Origin: JANPBY01 sp963851405
Lineage (GTDB): Bacteria; Actinomycetota; Actinomycetes; DATJPE01
Assembly: GCA_963851405.1 (NCBI GenBank)
Contig: CAWKPB010000005.1
Coordinates: 481,294-545,293 of the forward strand
DNA: 64,000 nt
Direction: 5' to 3'
Shown here: piece after piece, positions 8,873 to 18,001 of the stretch
Layout of the letters: every line of letters starts with the position of its first letter
Numbering within the stretch: the stretch's first letter is position 1
The notes under the pieces: model-generated
Told to the model about the DNA's origin: nothing
The model's input: only the letters and a program-made list of their open reading frames with translations
Databases searched by the model: none
Made by a program: the position numbers and the translations under genes

Positions 8873-8913
8873 CTCGTTCTCCTTCGAATCGGTTCGATCG
8901 ATGGGCGGTGCTA

Positions 8914-9891
8914 TCAGGCAGCAATAGGCGCCCTCCCGGAAAAGGCCGCGAGGCGCGCCATGGCGTCCGCGTCGGGCGGAGGGGTCACCGCGTCGGCAAA
9001 GGCGCGCCCTCGTCCGCCAGGGATGAGGTCGTTCGCCAGGCTCTGGACGTAGGCGACGAGCTCATCGGATACGACCAGGGTCTGTCCGCTGGCTTGGGCC
9101 AAATCCCAGCCGTGCAAAAGGAATTCAACCGACAGGATGCTGGCTCCTACGGCCGCTGGCAGGTCGCCGCCTCCCGGTCCGGAGACCATCCCGTCGAGCC
9201 CCCGAGCGCGCCAGGCCTCGATCGCCTCATCGGCCATGACGGCCACGCGGTTCTCGAGTGTTCCCTCCTCGGGGTTGACCACTTGCGCTCCGGCCATCGC
9301 GCCCACGCCAACCAGGGATGCGAAAAGGTGCTCAGCAAGCGCGTGGCAGTCAAATTCGGCGCACGGCGTTTGCTTCACGCGGTCGTCGTTGGTGAGGTGC
9401 CGGAGGATGGGCTGCAGGACCGCGAGAGTCGCTTCGGCGCTGGAGAGCGGGTCGAGCGGATCGGGGGCCGCCGCCCACTCATCCGGGCCAGCATCTCCAT
9501 AGGCCGCGGCCTTTCCTAGCCGTTCGAGGTAGTGATCCCAGCCCTGTGCGTGGCTCTCCGCCTGCTCGGCGTTCAGTCCCTCGTGGATGAGGGTCACCAG
9601 GCTCCCGCCGTCTGCAGGCGCAATCGTGACGGTGACTGTCGAGGCGTCCGGGGCTAAGTCCTCTTGTCCTTCCCAGCCCCACCCGAACACCACTCGTTTT
9701 CCGGGCTCTATGTCGCGGAAGGTCCCCCGGGCGATGTGCCCGGGGACGACGGTCCATCGGAACTCGCCGCCGGCCCGCAGATCCACGCGCGCCGATACGG
9801 TTTGCCAGCGACGAAGGCGTTCTGGCTGGGTGATCAGCGCGAAGGCCTCGTCCGGGGGGACCGGCAGGTATGCGGTTTTGGTGTACTCCAT
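8914..9891 (-). CDS. fusion of SRPBCC (AHSA1-like) domain and maleylpyruvate-isomerase-like (TIGR03086-type) domain
   Basis: Residues about 1-150 are an AHSA1-type SRPBCC domain (VPPDEAFALITQPERLRRWQ, then GGEFRWTV and VTLIHEGL). Residues about 165-325 match the mycothiol-dependent maleylpyruvate-isomerase-like family, with the helical DinB-type fold, a metal-site CAEFDCHALAEHLFASL near 190 and FLLHGWDLAQASG near 265. The latter family in actinobacteria works with or derives from mycothiol-dependent enzymes. The ATG overlaps the stop of the upstream ArsR gene by one base, so the two are coupled. Role unknown; a detoxification or ligand-binding role under ArsR control is inference. Confidence 0.8.
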   Translation of the reverse strand: MEYTKTAYLPVPPDEAFALITQPERLRRWQTVSARVDLRAGGEFRWTVVPGHIARGTFRDIEPGKRVVFGWGWEGQEDLAPDASTVTVTIAPADGGSLVTLIHEGLNAEQAESHAQGWDHYLERLGKAAAYGDAGPDEWAAAPDPLDPLSSAEATLAVLQPILRHLTNDDRVKQTPCAEFDCHALAEHLFASLVGVGAMAGAQVVNPEEGTLENRVAVMADEAIEAWRARGLDGMVSGPGGGDLPAAVGASILSVEFLLHGWDLAQASGQTLVVSDELVAYVQSLANDLIPGGRGRAFADAVTPPPDADAMARLAAFSGRAPIAA

Positions 9892-10193
9892 CAGTTGCTC
9901 CTCAGGGCATGTGCGTCGGCGACGAGCACGTCGAGCTCGTCGGTCCAGAATCTGTCGATCTCCGCCTGCAGCGTTCGAAGACCAGCCGGGACGACCCGGT
10001 AAATGCGTTGGCGCCCAACTTTTTCTGCCGTGACCAGACCCGCCTCGCTGAGTACTCCTAGGTGCTGAGAAATCGCCGAACGAGTCACGGTGAACTCGGC
10101 GGCAACCGAGCTGACCGTTCGCGGCCGAGACGCCAGCAACTGCAGGATGCGTCGCCGGTTGGGCTCGGCAGCAGCGGAAAGGGCATCGGGCAC
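9891..10193 (-). CDS. ArsR family winged-helix transcriptional regulator
   Basis: The product (about 100 residues) has the ArsR helix-turn-helix: EPNRRRILQLLASRPRTVSS, then VTRSAISQHLGVLSEAGLV and a wing EKVGRQRIYRV. There is no metal-binding ELCVCDL motif, so it belongs to the non-metal ArsR group that typically sits with SRPBCC genes. I start it at GTG 10193 (VPDALSAAAEPN), because longer in-frame starts add a low-complexity leader crossing the operator. It overlaps the SRPBCC gene downstream and is probably autoregulated through the site at 10,195. Confidence 0.85.
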   Translation of the reverse strand: MPDALSAAAEPNRRRILQLLASRPRTVSSVAAEFTVTRSAISQHLGVLSEAGLVTAEKVGRQRIYRVVPAGLRTLQAEIDRFWTDELDVLVADAHALRSN

Positions 10194-10194
10194 G

Positions 10195-10217
10195 ACTAAT
10201 ACGTTAGTGACGACTAA
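10195..10217. promoter_or_regulatory. probable ArsR operator: three alternating ACTAA/TTAGT half-sites
   Basis: ACTAA, TTAGT and ACTAA follow one another, each separated by 4 bases, making two overlapping perfect palindromes. The cluster directly abuts the GTG start of the arsR gene on its upstream side. Position and symmetry suit autorepression by the ArsR dimer. Confidence 0.6.
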
Positions 10218-10386
10218 CGCATTCTGCAAGGTCGAGTCCGGTCTACGCACCGCCTGGCCCGTGCGATCGGCCGTACCTCGTCTAGTGGCTCCCGACTCAT
10301 CTGATCCATCTTCGGCTGGATAACCTTCGGGGAGTTGGATCTGCGAGCCGTCGATCGACGTGCGGTTCCGAGCGGGAGGTGTAGGG

Positions 10387-11484
10387 GTGAGCGCACAGAT
10401 CCTTGGCCACATCGACCCCGTGGAGGCGCAACGTCGGGTCGAAGAGTTACGCGCGCAGATATTCGGGGAATCGCCGGTACGCGAGACCTATGCGACAGGC
10501 CGGAACGGAATCGGGGGCGGCGAACACGTCCTCGTTCTGGGGGCCACGGGCTACATCGGTCGCGCGCTCGTGCCCGAGCTGCTTCAGCGCGGCTTCAGAC
10601 CCGTCGTGTTGACCAGGTCCCAGGACTCGGCCGAGGGCCTTCCTGAGTCGCCGACCGTCCTTGGTGATGCGTCGATCCAGGCTGACGTCGACCGGGCATT
10701 CGCCTCGTACCCGATCTCATCGGTGGTCTCCTTGCTGAGTTCGAGGCGGCCTAACGATCCTAAAGAGTGCCTCAAGGTTGACTACGTCGCGGTGACCAAC
10801 GGGATCCGCGCGGCGGCGGCCAACGGAGTTCGGCAGTTCGTGCACATCTCGGACTACGGGGTCTACCGCCCGGAATTGCTTCCCCAGGTGCAAAAACTGC
10901 GGGTCGAAGGGGAACTCCTTGGCGGGCACTACGGCCGAGTTCCGTTCACGATCGTCCGACCAACGGCGTACTTCCCCTATCTGTCCATCAACTTCGGTCA
11001 GGTGAAGAACGGCGAGGACTACCGGATCTTTGATCACGGCGACTACGCACTCGCCAATCCCATCGCTCGGGAGGACCTCGCCGAGTTCATCGTCAATGCG
11101 CTCGTCGACCCCGACGCGCTCGGCCGCATCCTGCCGGTCGGTGGCCCATGGACACCGGACAACGTGGTGAGCATCAAGTCGGCCGGCGACTTGATGTTCG
11201 AGGTGCTGGGTCAGGAACCGCGATTCAAGGTCGAAACCCTCGACCACTGGAACAAGACGATCATGCGCATGAAGCGTGCAGGCGTCGTTTATCCGAAGAT
11301 GCGCAACGTTGCGTTCTATCTCGAGGCAGCCAAGTACTGGTCGGTGGTCACCCACGTGGCGCCTCCGTACGGAGAGCGAACGCTCAAGGACTTCTTTGAG
11401 ATTCTCAAGGATCGAGAGTACGAGGCGGGTTCGTTCCGGGACCGAATGAAGGCAGGCACGTCGCTGATCCCGACCGACGTCTAG
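10387..11484 (+). CDS. NAD(P)H-binding short-chain reductase (atypical SDR, divinyl-reductase/NDUFA9-like)
   Basis: After a 45-residue leader, the protein has the Rossmann motif LVLGATGYIGRALVPELLQRG, a downstream HISDYGVYRPE, and a long C-terminal region. The shape (about 365 residues, an extended N-terminus, no clear YxxxK) is that of atypical SDRs such as the 3,8-divinyl chlorophyllide reductase BciA and complex-I NDUFA9-like proteins. No chlorophyll pathway is visible, so the name divinyl reductase is not justified. The GTG at 10387 is preferred over ATG 10360, because GGGAGG lies 7 bases before it. Confidence 0.75.
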   Translation: MSAQILGHIDPVEAQRRVEELRAQIFGESPVRETYATGRNGIGGGEHVLVLGATGYIGRALVPELLQRGFRPVVLTRSQDSAEGLPESPTVLGDASIQADVDRAFASYPISSVVSLLSSRRPNDPKECLKVDYVAVTNGIRAAAANGVRQFVHISDYGVYRPELLPQVQKLRVEGELLGGHYGRVPFTIVRPTAYFPYLSINFGQVKNGEDYRIFDHGDYALANPIAREDLAEFIVNALVDPDALGRILPVGGPWTPDNVVSIKSAGDLMFEVLGQEPRFKVETLDHWNKTIMRMKRAGVVYPKMRNVAFYLEAAKYWSVVTHVAPPYGERTLKDFFEILKDREYEAGSFRDRMKAGTSLIPTDV

Positions 11485-11498
11485 CCGTCGCAGGTCGG

Positions 11499-12077
11499 TC
11501 AGGACAGGGCGAGCACCGCCCCGCGGACCGAGTTGACTCGATCTATAGCCGCACGAAGCAGATCCGCACGCTCGGCCTGACCCGGCTCGGGGTGGCGGCG
11601 GGCAATGTCTGCGAGGCGTCGTTCGGGTTGCATGAACGAGCCGTCTGGTGCGGAGTGCATGTCCGAGTAGGCAAGAGCGTCGGCAAGCAGCGAGTCCTCT
11701 GCGGGAAAAGCTGAGGCAAGCTCATGAACCCCGTGCCGGGCCGCGGTGAGCCACGCAAATGAATGGTTTCCCACCAGACATGCTAGGCGCGTAGGAAAAC
11801 CCTGCTCCGCGAGATAGACCGCTCCGTCGTATGGATGGAACCCGGTCAGGGACAACGCCTCGCAGTAGCCGATGTCGTGCAACGTGGCTGCGGCGACCAG
11901 CAAACTGGCCTCCTCGGAACTGAACAAGGGCGCCAGTCCGGCGGCGAGGCGCCCGGCCGTCCGCACGTGGGGCAGCCGAGTTCCCACCTCGGCGAGCAGG
12001 TCTGCGGAGATCCGTTCAGCTGCCTCGGCCGAGGGGCACGGTTGGGCGGGTCGCAGTGCCCCCCCAGGTCTACGCAT
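11499..12077 (-). CDS. HD-domain protein (putative phosphohydrolase)
   Basis: The 192-residue protein has an HD-type core: LPHVRTAGRLAAGLAPLF supplies the first His, TLHDIGYCEAL the HD pair, and VGNHSFAW and YSDMHS later ligand positions. HD proteins hydrolyse phosphate esters of nucleotides or signalling molecules using a metal; the substrate is not evident. I take ATG 12077 (MRRPGGALRPA), because codons further upstream are low-complexity and overlap the promoter side of the divergent methyltransferase gene. Confidence 0.7.
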   Translation of the reverse strand: MRRPGGALRPAQPCPSAEAAERISADLLAEVGTRLPHVRTAGRLAAGLAPLFSSEEASLLVAAATLHDIGYCEALSLTGFHPYDGAVYLAEQGFPTRLACLVGNHSFAWLTAARHGVHELASAFPAEDSLLADALAYSDMHSAPDGSFMQPERRLADIARRHPEPGQAERADLLRAAIDRVNSVRGAVLALS

Positions 12078-12204
12078 TCCCGCAGTGTGACAGCGCCTTG
12101 CCCAGCGCGCATCCGGTCGGTGTCTCGCCTCGTCGAGCGCCCGGCCGGCCCTTGCTCCGGCGAGCGCGCAAGGCAACCTCGGGCCCGAGGGCTACCGTGA
12201 CCGG

Positions 12205-12804
12205 ATGGGCCGACCGACTCGATGGACGACGGATACTGACGACGGCCACTCCCAGTGGTACGTCGACCGCTTCCGGGGCATGGCTGCTGAGGGTGCCGAC
12301 CTTGCTGGCGAGGCCCGTTTGGTTGACGCCATGCTCGAACGCCAGTCGCGCGTTCTTGACGCGGGATGTGGCCCTGGCCGGGTGGGTGCGGCGCTGCATC
12401 AGCGCGGACACGCGGTGGTCGGCGTGGACGCCGACCCGATTCTGATTGACGCTGCGCGCAGTGATCACCCGGGCCCCCGGTGGGTCGTCGGCGATCTGGC
12501 CGATCTCGACTTGGTCGCGGCTGGAGTTCCGGAGCCTTTTCACGCGGCGGTCATGGCGGGAAACGTGATCACCTTCGTCGCGCCCGGCACTGAACGTGAC
12601 GTACTCACCCAGGTGAGGTCCCACCTAGTCTCCGACGGCTTCCTCGTCGTCGGATTTGGCACCGACCGAGGCTACGCAATCGAGGACTTCGATGCCGACG
12701 TCGCTGCATCGGGATTCGGGCTGGAACACCGGTTTGCCACGTGGGATCTGCGGCCATGGAAGGCGGATTCGGATTTCAACGTCACCGTCCTGCGACGGGT
12801 GTAG
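12205..12804 (+). CDS. class I SAM-dependent methyltransferase
   Basis: The 199-residue protein has motif I VLDAGCGPGRVG near residue 50, the acidic residue of motif II in VVGVDADP near 72, and a motif-IV-like region FHAAVMAGNVITFV. It is a short, soluble, Rossmann-type methyltransferase of the Methyltransf_25/11 kind. The substrate cannot be named. It is followed after 48 bases by an EamA transporter on the same strand. Confidence 0.85.
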   Translation: MGRPTRWTTDTDDGHSQWYVDRFRGMAAEGADLAGEARLVDAMLERQSRVLDAGCGPGRVGAALHQRGHAVVGVDADPILIDAARSDHPGPRWVVGDLADLDLVAAGVPEPFHAAVMAGNVITFVAPGTERDVLTQVRSHLVSDGFLVVGFGTDRGYAIEDFDADVAASGFGLEHRFATWDLRPWKADSDFNVTVLRRV

Positions 12805-12852
12805 CGCACCCCCTAGGGCCATTCCTCAGCTACGCAGCCCCGGAGCTGGTGG

Positions 12853-13746
12853 ATGATTTCGGTCAAGGTCCTCTCGCTGGCGTCTCTCGCCATGGCGGCC
12901 TTCGCCGCGAACTCGGTCCTGACCCGGCTCGGGCTGTCGACGGCCGATATGGACCCGGGCCTGTTCACGGCCGTTCGGCTCGCCTCCGGTGCCCTTGTGC
13001 TTGCAGCGCTTGCGTGGGTGGGGTCCAGAAGACGTCAGCGCGCGAGTTGGCTGCGGGTCGGATCCTGGTGGTCCGCCGCGCTTCTCGTGGCCTATGCAGC
13101 GGGCTTTTCCTTCGCCTACGTGAGTCTTGGTGCGGCGACCGGGGCACTTGTCATGTTCGCCGTGGTGCAGCTGGTGATGTTCTCGGCCGCACTACGGTCC
13201 GGCGAGCGGCCGGGGGCCATCACCTGGGTTGGGCTGGCCGTGGCCACCTTGGGCTTGGTGGTCCTCGCGGCGCCGGGGGCCAGCGCCCCAGACGCTGGGG
13301 GAGTCGCGCTCATGACGGGGGCCGGGCTGGCCTGGGCTGGGTACACGCTTGCGGGCCGGGGGGTCCTTCGGCCACTCGATGCGACGGCGAGCAATTTCGT
13401 CCGCGGGCTGCCGATCGTGGCCGCGGTCGCAGTCCCCGCCGTGCTGATGGGGTACGGCCCCGTCGGTTGGTCGGGAGTTGGGGTTTGGTCGGCTGTGCTG
13501 TCCGGTGCGGTTGCCTCAGGACTGGGATACGCGTTGTGGTACTCCGTTCTCCCCCATCTGTCTCGTGCGCAGTCCGGGATCATCCAGCTCTCGCCGGCCC
13601 CGATCGCGGCCATCGGTGGCCTGATCCTGATTGGGGAGGCCATCACGGCTCGCGTCTTCGTGGCCTCAGTGTTGATTCTCGGAGGAGTCGCGATGGGCCT
13701 CCTGCACCGTCAAAGGCCAGCGGTTCCTCGCCTGTCGAAGGACTGA
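12853..13746 (+). CDS. EamA/DMT family transporter
   Basis: The 297-residue protein has ten hydrophobic segments arranged as two repeats of five, the EamA (drug/metabolite transporter) pattern. The first repeat includes FAANSVLTRLGL and the second RPLDATASNFVRGLP. It sits in the plasma membrane and probably exports or takes up a small metabolite. It has the normal family length and starts at ATG 12853. Confidence 0.85.
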   Translation: MISVKVLSLASLAMAAFAANSVLTRLGLSTADMDPGLFTAVRLASGALVLAALAWVGSRRRQRASWLRVGSWWSAALLVAYAAGFSFAYVSLGAATGALVMFAVVQLVMFSAALRSGERPGAITWVGLAVATLGLVVLAAPGASAPDAGGVALMTGAGLAWAGYTLAGRGVLRPLDATASNFVRGLPIVAAVAVPAVLMGYGPVGWSGVGVWSAVLSGAVASGLGYALWYSVLPHLSRAQSGIIQLSPAPIAAIGGLILIGEAITARVFVASVLILGGVAMGLLHRQRPAVPRLSKD

Positions 13747-13869
13747 CCGGCCTCAAAACGAGGCGGTGTCGGAGGTCGCGTGACGCGGGCCAGTCGGACA
13801 CAGCCAGGAGGAGGACACAAACGCTTCCCCTCTCGAGGCCGCCTCAAGCAGTGGCGATAGTCTCCGCCG

Positions 13870-15513
13870 ATGCGCGTACTCATCGTTGGTTGCGGCCTGG
13901 TCGGCAAGGAACTGGCCCGCCAGTTGCGCTCAGAGGGGCACGTCGTCGTGGGTACAACGACGACGCCGGCCAAGGCTCCGAGCCTTCGCGAGGTGTGCGA
14001 CGAGGTGGCTGTTCTGAGAGGTTCGGACCGAGCTTCGGTCCATGCTGCTGCGGAGGGCGCAGATGCCGTTGTGGTTACGGCTGGACCGGCGGCCGCCCAA
14101 GCCATGACCGTCGAACAGCGTCAGCGCACGTACCGCCAGGTGCTGGTCGAGACGGCCGAGTCCGTGGCCAGCATCCCCGGCGATCCCTACGTCGTGATGC
14201 TTTCGTCTTTGTCTGTGTACGGAGATGCCGCCAATCATCTTGAAGTGATTGACGAATCCTCGCCACTAACCACGAGCAGCGATCCGAGCCCGGCCTGTTT
14301 TCAGGAAGCGGAGAACGTCTACCGAGCGGCGGCGGGACAGCGACTAGCGATCTTTCGGTGTGCAGATATCACCGGCGGGGACGATCCGCCCATCATGGAC
14401 AAGCTCCGCATGGCCCATCAGGTTCTCGGAGGGTCCGTCCCCTTCCACGACGAGGCGTTGTTCTACCGGGTCCACATGCTCGACGTCGTCGGTGCGGTCA
14501 AGTTCGCGGTCGATCAGCGGTTGGTGGGTACGTTCAACCTCACGCATGCTGAAGCTCCGCCGGCGATGCAGCCGTACTTCGACGCGATGTGCGCACTCGA
14601 CGGTCTCGGCCCGCTGGAGTACCGCAACGAGTTGAAGGCACCGACGAAGCCGGTCTCCGTTCAGGCGTTGTTGGACACCGGATTCCACTTTGAGCACACC
14701 GTTGTCGAGCGAATGCCGGGCGAGGGAGATGTCGCGCCCCCAACGGCTTTCGAGGATGTGGATCCGGCTGGGCAACTGCTTGTACAGGGTGTCCTGGCGC
14801 GAGTCACCAAGGAGCTCGGGCTGGTCGAGGAGGTCGGGTCGGACGGTGATGCACTGCTCCCGCTCCACGCCCAGGGTGGCCCGATGGACGGTCAGCGGAT
14901 CGGTGAGTTCAGGGTGTTCTCGCGCGACGATGGCACCCGGCTCGTCTACAGCCGTCTGTCGATCCAAAGCTTCGGTATGGACACCCACCAGATCTATGCG
15001 TTTACCGCGCCCGATTCGCTGGTGCCCCACTTGTTTCTCGATACGGCGATCTCGCCCAACACGAATGGCACTTTTCACTTCGGACTCGACCTGGCGCCGA
15101 GAGTCGATCTCGGTGCCTGCCTGGACTACGTCGTAGGTCTGTATCAGCCGCTGACCGATGTTCGTAGCGAAGTCCTGGCCGCCCCCGGGGTGCTCCCGGT
15201 GCCATCGATCGGGCCGCTGCAGCGGGCCCTGCGCTCTCCCTGGATGATCGCGGCCATCGCTGAGCCTGGAGACCTGAAGGCACTCGACCCCGCGGTGTCC
15301 GCCTATGTGGATCGATGGCTGGAACTGGTCGACGCTGGTGTCGGTCCGAACATCGTGGCTTCGGTGGACTGGCAGGACGCGGATCAGCGGGATCGGAGGA
15401 ACCGCGCCGCGATGTTCTCGCCAACGACCAATCCGGTGTGGTTCCTGCTCGACCGGCTCGTAGGCGCCGACGGCTCGGCAGCCATGCGGGCGCTCCTTAG
15501 ACGCGACTCCTAG
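13870..15513 (+). CDS. NAD-dependent epimerase domain fused to a domain resembling red chlorophyll catabolite reductase (RCCR)
   Basis: Residues 1 to about 280 form an extended SDR: GCGLVGKELARQL binds the nucleotide, SSLSVYGD supplies the catalytic Ser region, and the usual YxxxK is degenerate (VYRAAAG). Residues about 310-545 form a second domain. Its stretch VPHLFLD, then LDLAPRVDL, a DYVVGLY and later IGPLQRALRSPWM follows the order of plant RCC reductase (from memory: a PHL-x-x-E, LD-x-x-PR-x-DL, DY motif series). That enzyme belongs to the ferredoxin-dependent bilin reductase fold. The similarity is inferred by eye. The stop is 33 bases before the next gene, a small membrane protein. 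Confidence 0.65.
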   Translation: MRVLIVGCGLVGKELARQLRSEGHVVVGTTTTPAKAPSLREVCDEVAVLRGSDRASVHAAAEGADAVVVTAGPAAAQAMTVEQRQRTYRQVLVETAESVASIPGDPYVVMLSSLSVYGDAANHLEVIDESSPLTTSSDPSPACFQEAENVYRAAAGQRLAIFRCADITGGDDPPIMDKLRMAHQVLGGSVPFHDEALFYRVHMLDVVGAVKFAVDQRLVGTFNLTHAEAPPAMQPYFDAMCALDGLGPLEYRNELKAPTKPVSVQALLDTGFHFEHTVVERMPGEGDVAPPTAFEDVDPAGQLLVQGVLARVTKELGLVEEVGSDGDALLPLHAQGGPMDGQRIGEFRVFSRDDGTRLVYSRLSIQSFGMDTHQIYAFTAPDSLVPHLFLDTAISPNTNGTFHFGLDLAPRVDLGACLDYVVGLYQPLTDVRSEVLAAPGVLPVPSIGPLQRALRSPWMIAAIAEPGDLKALDPAVSAYVDRWLELVDAGVGPNIVASVDWQDADQRDRRNRAAMFSPTTNPVWFLLDRLVGADGSAAMRALLRRDS

Positions 15514-15546
15514 CCGACGTCCGGTCGAGACGCGAAGCGAGGGGCT

Positions 15547-16086
15547 GTGAGCGATCCGGCTGACGTGGTCTTCGATGAGGGATTGGGCTCGAATCCGGAA
15601 CGCCGTCGCCGAGAACTCGCGCGAGAAGCCTGGTTCATGGCGTTGTACCTATCAATCGTGCTACTCGCCGCCATGGTTGCGTTGCCCGCAGACTTTGGCC
15701 AAAACTCTTATTACGGCCCCAATGTCTTCGCCATCATTTGGGGCACGACGCTGGGGCTGGCCCTGGCCCATTGGTTCTCGTTCGAACTCGTCGCCGTGGG
15801 CTTCGCTGGCGGTCGCTTGCTTCGCGACGATATTCGGATCGGAAGTGTCCAGGTGGTGACCGCCCTTGGGCTTGCGAGCGCCACCACCCTCGTGGTGATC
15901 CTCGCCGAGGATTCGGCCCAGATCCAAGCAGCCGCATTCGTCCCGGCTGCCGTTCTTGGTCTTGCTGGCTACGGCGCCGCCCGATCTGGCGGACGTACCC
16001 GCTTTCGTGCGCTTGTTTGGGGGCTCGCCGCCTTGGCCGTCGGCTTCAGTGTGGCAACCGCGAAAGCCTTGCTTGCCGGTCACTAA
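15547..16086 (+). CDS. small integral membrane protein, unknown function
   Basis: The 179-residue product has an N-terminal charged segment (RRRELAREAW) and four or five hydrophobic segments (MALYLSIVLLAAMVALP, FAIIWGTTLGLALAHWF, VVTALGLASATTLVVIL, AAFVPAAVLGLAGYGA, LVWGLAALAVGFSV). I recognise no family beyond a general actinobacterial membrane protein. It starts at GTG 15547, close behind the epimerase/RCCR-like gene, and may share its transcript. Confidence 0.7.
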   Translation: MSDPADVVFDEGLGSNPERRRRELAREAWFMALYLSIVLLAAMVALPADFGQNSYYGPNVFAIIWGTTLGLALAHWFSFELVAVGFAGGRLLRDDIRIGSVQVVTALGLASATTLVVILAEDSAQIQAAAFVPAAVLGLAGYGAARSGGRTRFRALVWGLAALAVGFSVATAKALLAGH

Positions 16087-16104
16087 GAGCCTGGCCACAA
16101 ATGC

Positions 16105-17859
16105 TCAGCTGGTCTCCGAGATGATCTGTCGTAGCCGCTCCTGCTTGGCCGGGTCCCAGCCCTCGGGCTGGATGACCTGGGCCCAACTCTGCACATATTT
16201 CGGCACGTAGGCGTGCCCGTGCCCTTGGACCGCCGTCGCGCTCGGAAGGTCGGCGCTGACCTGCCAGAAAGTGACGAACGGCAGCCAGCGCATGGACGGC
16301 GACACATCCTCACCACGCGGCTCGCTCAGCCAGTCGGGCTTGTGGATCAACAGGTTCGGCGACCACCAGACGATTGGGTCCGAAGGATGTGCCACGTACA
16401 AAATGCGGGTGCCGTCCCACGGCATACCTTCGGGCGGAACGATCTCACCGAGGCTCCCATCGAAACGGACGATGCGACCGTCTTTGTAGATCGGTTGAAC
16501 CTCGGTGCTCCCGGCGTCGCGTCCATCGTTGAACTTCCGGTAAAGGGTGTTGAAGTTGGGCGGCCCCGTCAGGAGAGTTCCGGCGGTTCGGTTGGACAGG
16601 TCGTGTTCCCCGCTGAAGGCGGTCTCGCCGCCGAAACTGCCGAGGCTCTCCCCGAAAACGAGCAACTGGGGTCGCGCATCTTCAGGTAGTTCAAGCCACT
16701 TCTCATAGACCGCGTCGTACAACTGCTCGCCGGCCTCGCGGGCTTTGTCCTGGTCGACCAGATACGAGATCCACGAGGGAAGGTAGGAGTACTGCATGGA
16801 GACGATGGCGGAGTCGCCGCCCGTCATGTATTCGATGGTGTCGACACTGCCCGGAGACACCCATCCGCTCCCGGTGGACGTGACCACGGTGAGGTATTCG
16901 CGGTCGAAGCCCCCTGCGCGTTCGAGGTCCTCTACAGCCAGCTTGGCGCGCTCCTCGGCGGAGGCCGCGGAATCCAGCCCTGCGAAGGCGCGGATCGGAT
17001 CGAGGGCAGGCCCGCTGTTGAAGGCTGCAATCTCCTCGGTCGTAGGACCAGTTGCGACGAAGGATCGTCCTTCCCGTCCCAACGAATCCCAGGAGATGAG
17101 CGAATCAGGTCCACCGGAGCGCAGGGGCGAAGTCGTCTGGACGACTCCCGGTTTGTCGTCGTCGTTGTTGACCGAAAACATCTGGTTGGCGAGGTCCGCA
17201 GCGGTCCCGAGCAGCAGGCCGCTGACCACGAAGTAGGTCGTGGCGACAACAGCTACCCAGCCGACCCCGCGCGCTGCTTTCTCTCCGATCCAACGACTGA
17301 GCAGCCGGGCAAGTGCGAGGTAAGCACGTCGCAAGGAGCGGCCTAGGGCCACGAGTCCGACGAACAAAACGGGGGCCAGAGCCAGGATCAGGACCGGCGT
17401 GAAGGCGGCGTCGCCGGCAAGGCCCATGAGATCGCGGATCTGGTCTTGCCAGTACCAGCCGACCACGAGGGCGCCGACGATCACGACGCCGGCCGCGATG
17501 AGGAACACCCGCCAGCTGTGCGTTCGAGGAGGGCGGGCATCGCGATCGGCGAACGCGCGCCACACCCAGGCGCCAACGACTCCGAAGCCGTACCCGATCG
17601 CTGCGGTCACGCCGGCGAGCAGTCCTTGCATGACCCCGCTGCGAGGCAGCAGGGAGGGAGTGAATGAAACGGCGAAGAAGGCGAGGGCTACCCAGGCGCC
17701 GGGCAGGGTGTAACGAAAGCGCTTGCGACGGGCGAAGCGGCTCGCGGTGGGCGGCTCACCCGCGGCCCCACCCGCGGTCGACTCCGGCGCCCCCTCAGCG
17801 GGCTCGGTCAAGGTCGCCGCGGACGAGGCACCGGTCGCTGTCGGGTCGTGGCTGGGCAT
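16105..17859 (-). CDS. membrane-anchored alpha/beta hydrolase (Abhydrolase_9 type)
   Basis: The N-terminal 230 residues carry about five membrane segments (such as VALAFFAVSFTPSLLPRSG), and the C-terminal 350 residues carry the hydrolase with a GESLGSFGGE nucleophile elbow, LTGPPNFNTLYRKF, and a HPSDPIVWWSP segment with the acid. This two-part layout is that of the Abhydrolase_9_N plus Abhydrolase_9 proteins of actinobacteria, whose substrates are not established. The start at 17859 (MPSHDPTATG) is chosen for a GGAG 7 bases upstream; ATG 17877 is the alternative. Confidence 0.85.
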   Translation of the reverse strand: MPSHDPTATGASSAATLTEPAEGAPESTAGGAAGEPPTASRFARRKRFRYTLPGAWVALAFFAVSFTPSLLPRSGVMQGLLAGVTAAIGYGFGVVGAWVWRAFADRDARPPRTHSWRVFLIAAGVVIVGALVVGWYWQDQIRDLMGLAGDAAFTPVLILALAPVLFVGLVALGRSLRRAYLALARLLSRWIGEKAARGVGWVAVVATTYFVVSGLLLGTAADLANQMFSVNNDDDKPGVVQTTSPLRSGGPDSLISWDSLGREGRSFVATGPTTEEIAAFNSGPALDPIRAFAGLDSAASAEERAKLAVEDLERAGGFDREYLTVVTSTGSGWVSPGSVDTIEYMTGGDSAIVSMQYSYLPSWISYLVDQDKAREAGEQLYDAVYEKWLELPEDARPQLLVFGESLGSFGGETAFSGEHDLSNRTAGTLLTGPPNFNTLYRKFNDGRDAGSTEVQPIYKDGRIVRFDGSLGEIVPPEGMPWDGTRILYVAHPSDPIVWWSPNLLIHKPDWLSEPRGEDVSPSMRWLPFVTFWQVSADLPSATAVQGHGHAYVPKYVQSWAQVIQPEGWDPAKQERLRQIISETS

Positions 17860-18001
17860 GACCAGGCTCCACTTCATTGTCCGCTCGGATCAGCCAGTAT
17901 GCCTGGGATGCAGCACGGGACCGCACGGGCGCAGGTTGGCCAGTCGCCGCGGCAGGAGAACCGATCTCCCTCCAGGCGACGGAGCTGGTCCCGCTGAGCC
18001 G

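Noticed and set aside
10387..11484. Chlorophyll biosynthesis gene bciA
   Set aside because: Only the general atypical-SDR pattern supports this, and no other chlorophyll gene is in the window.
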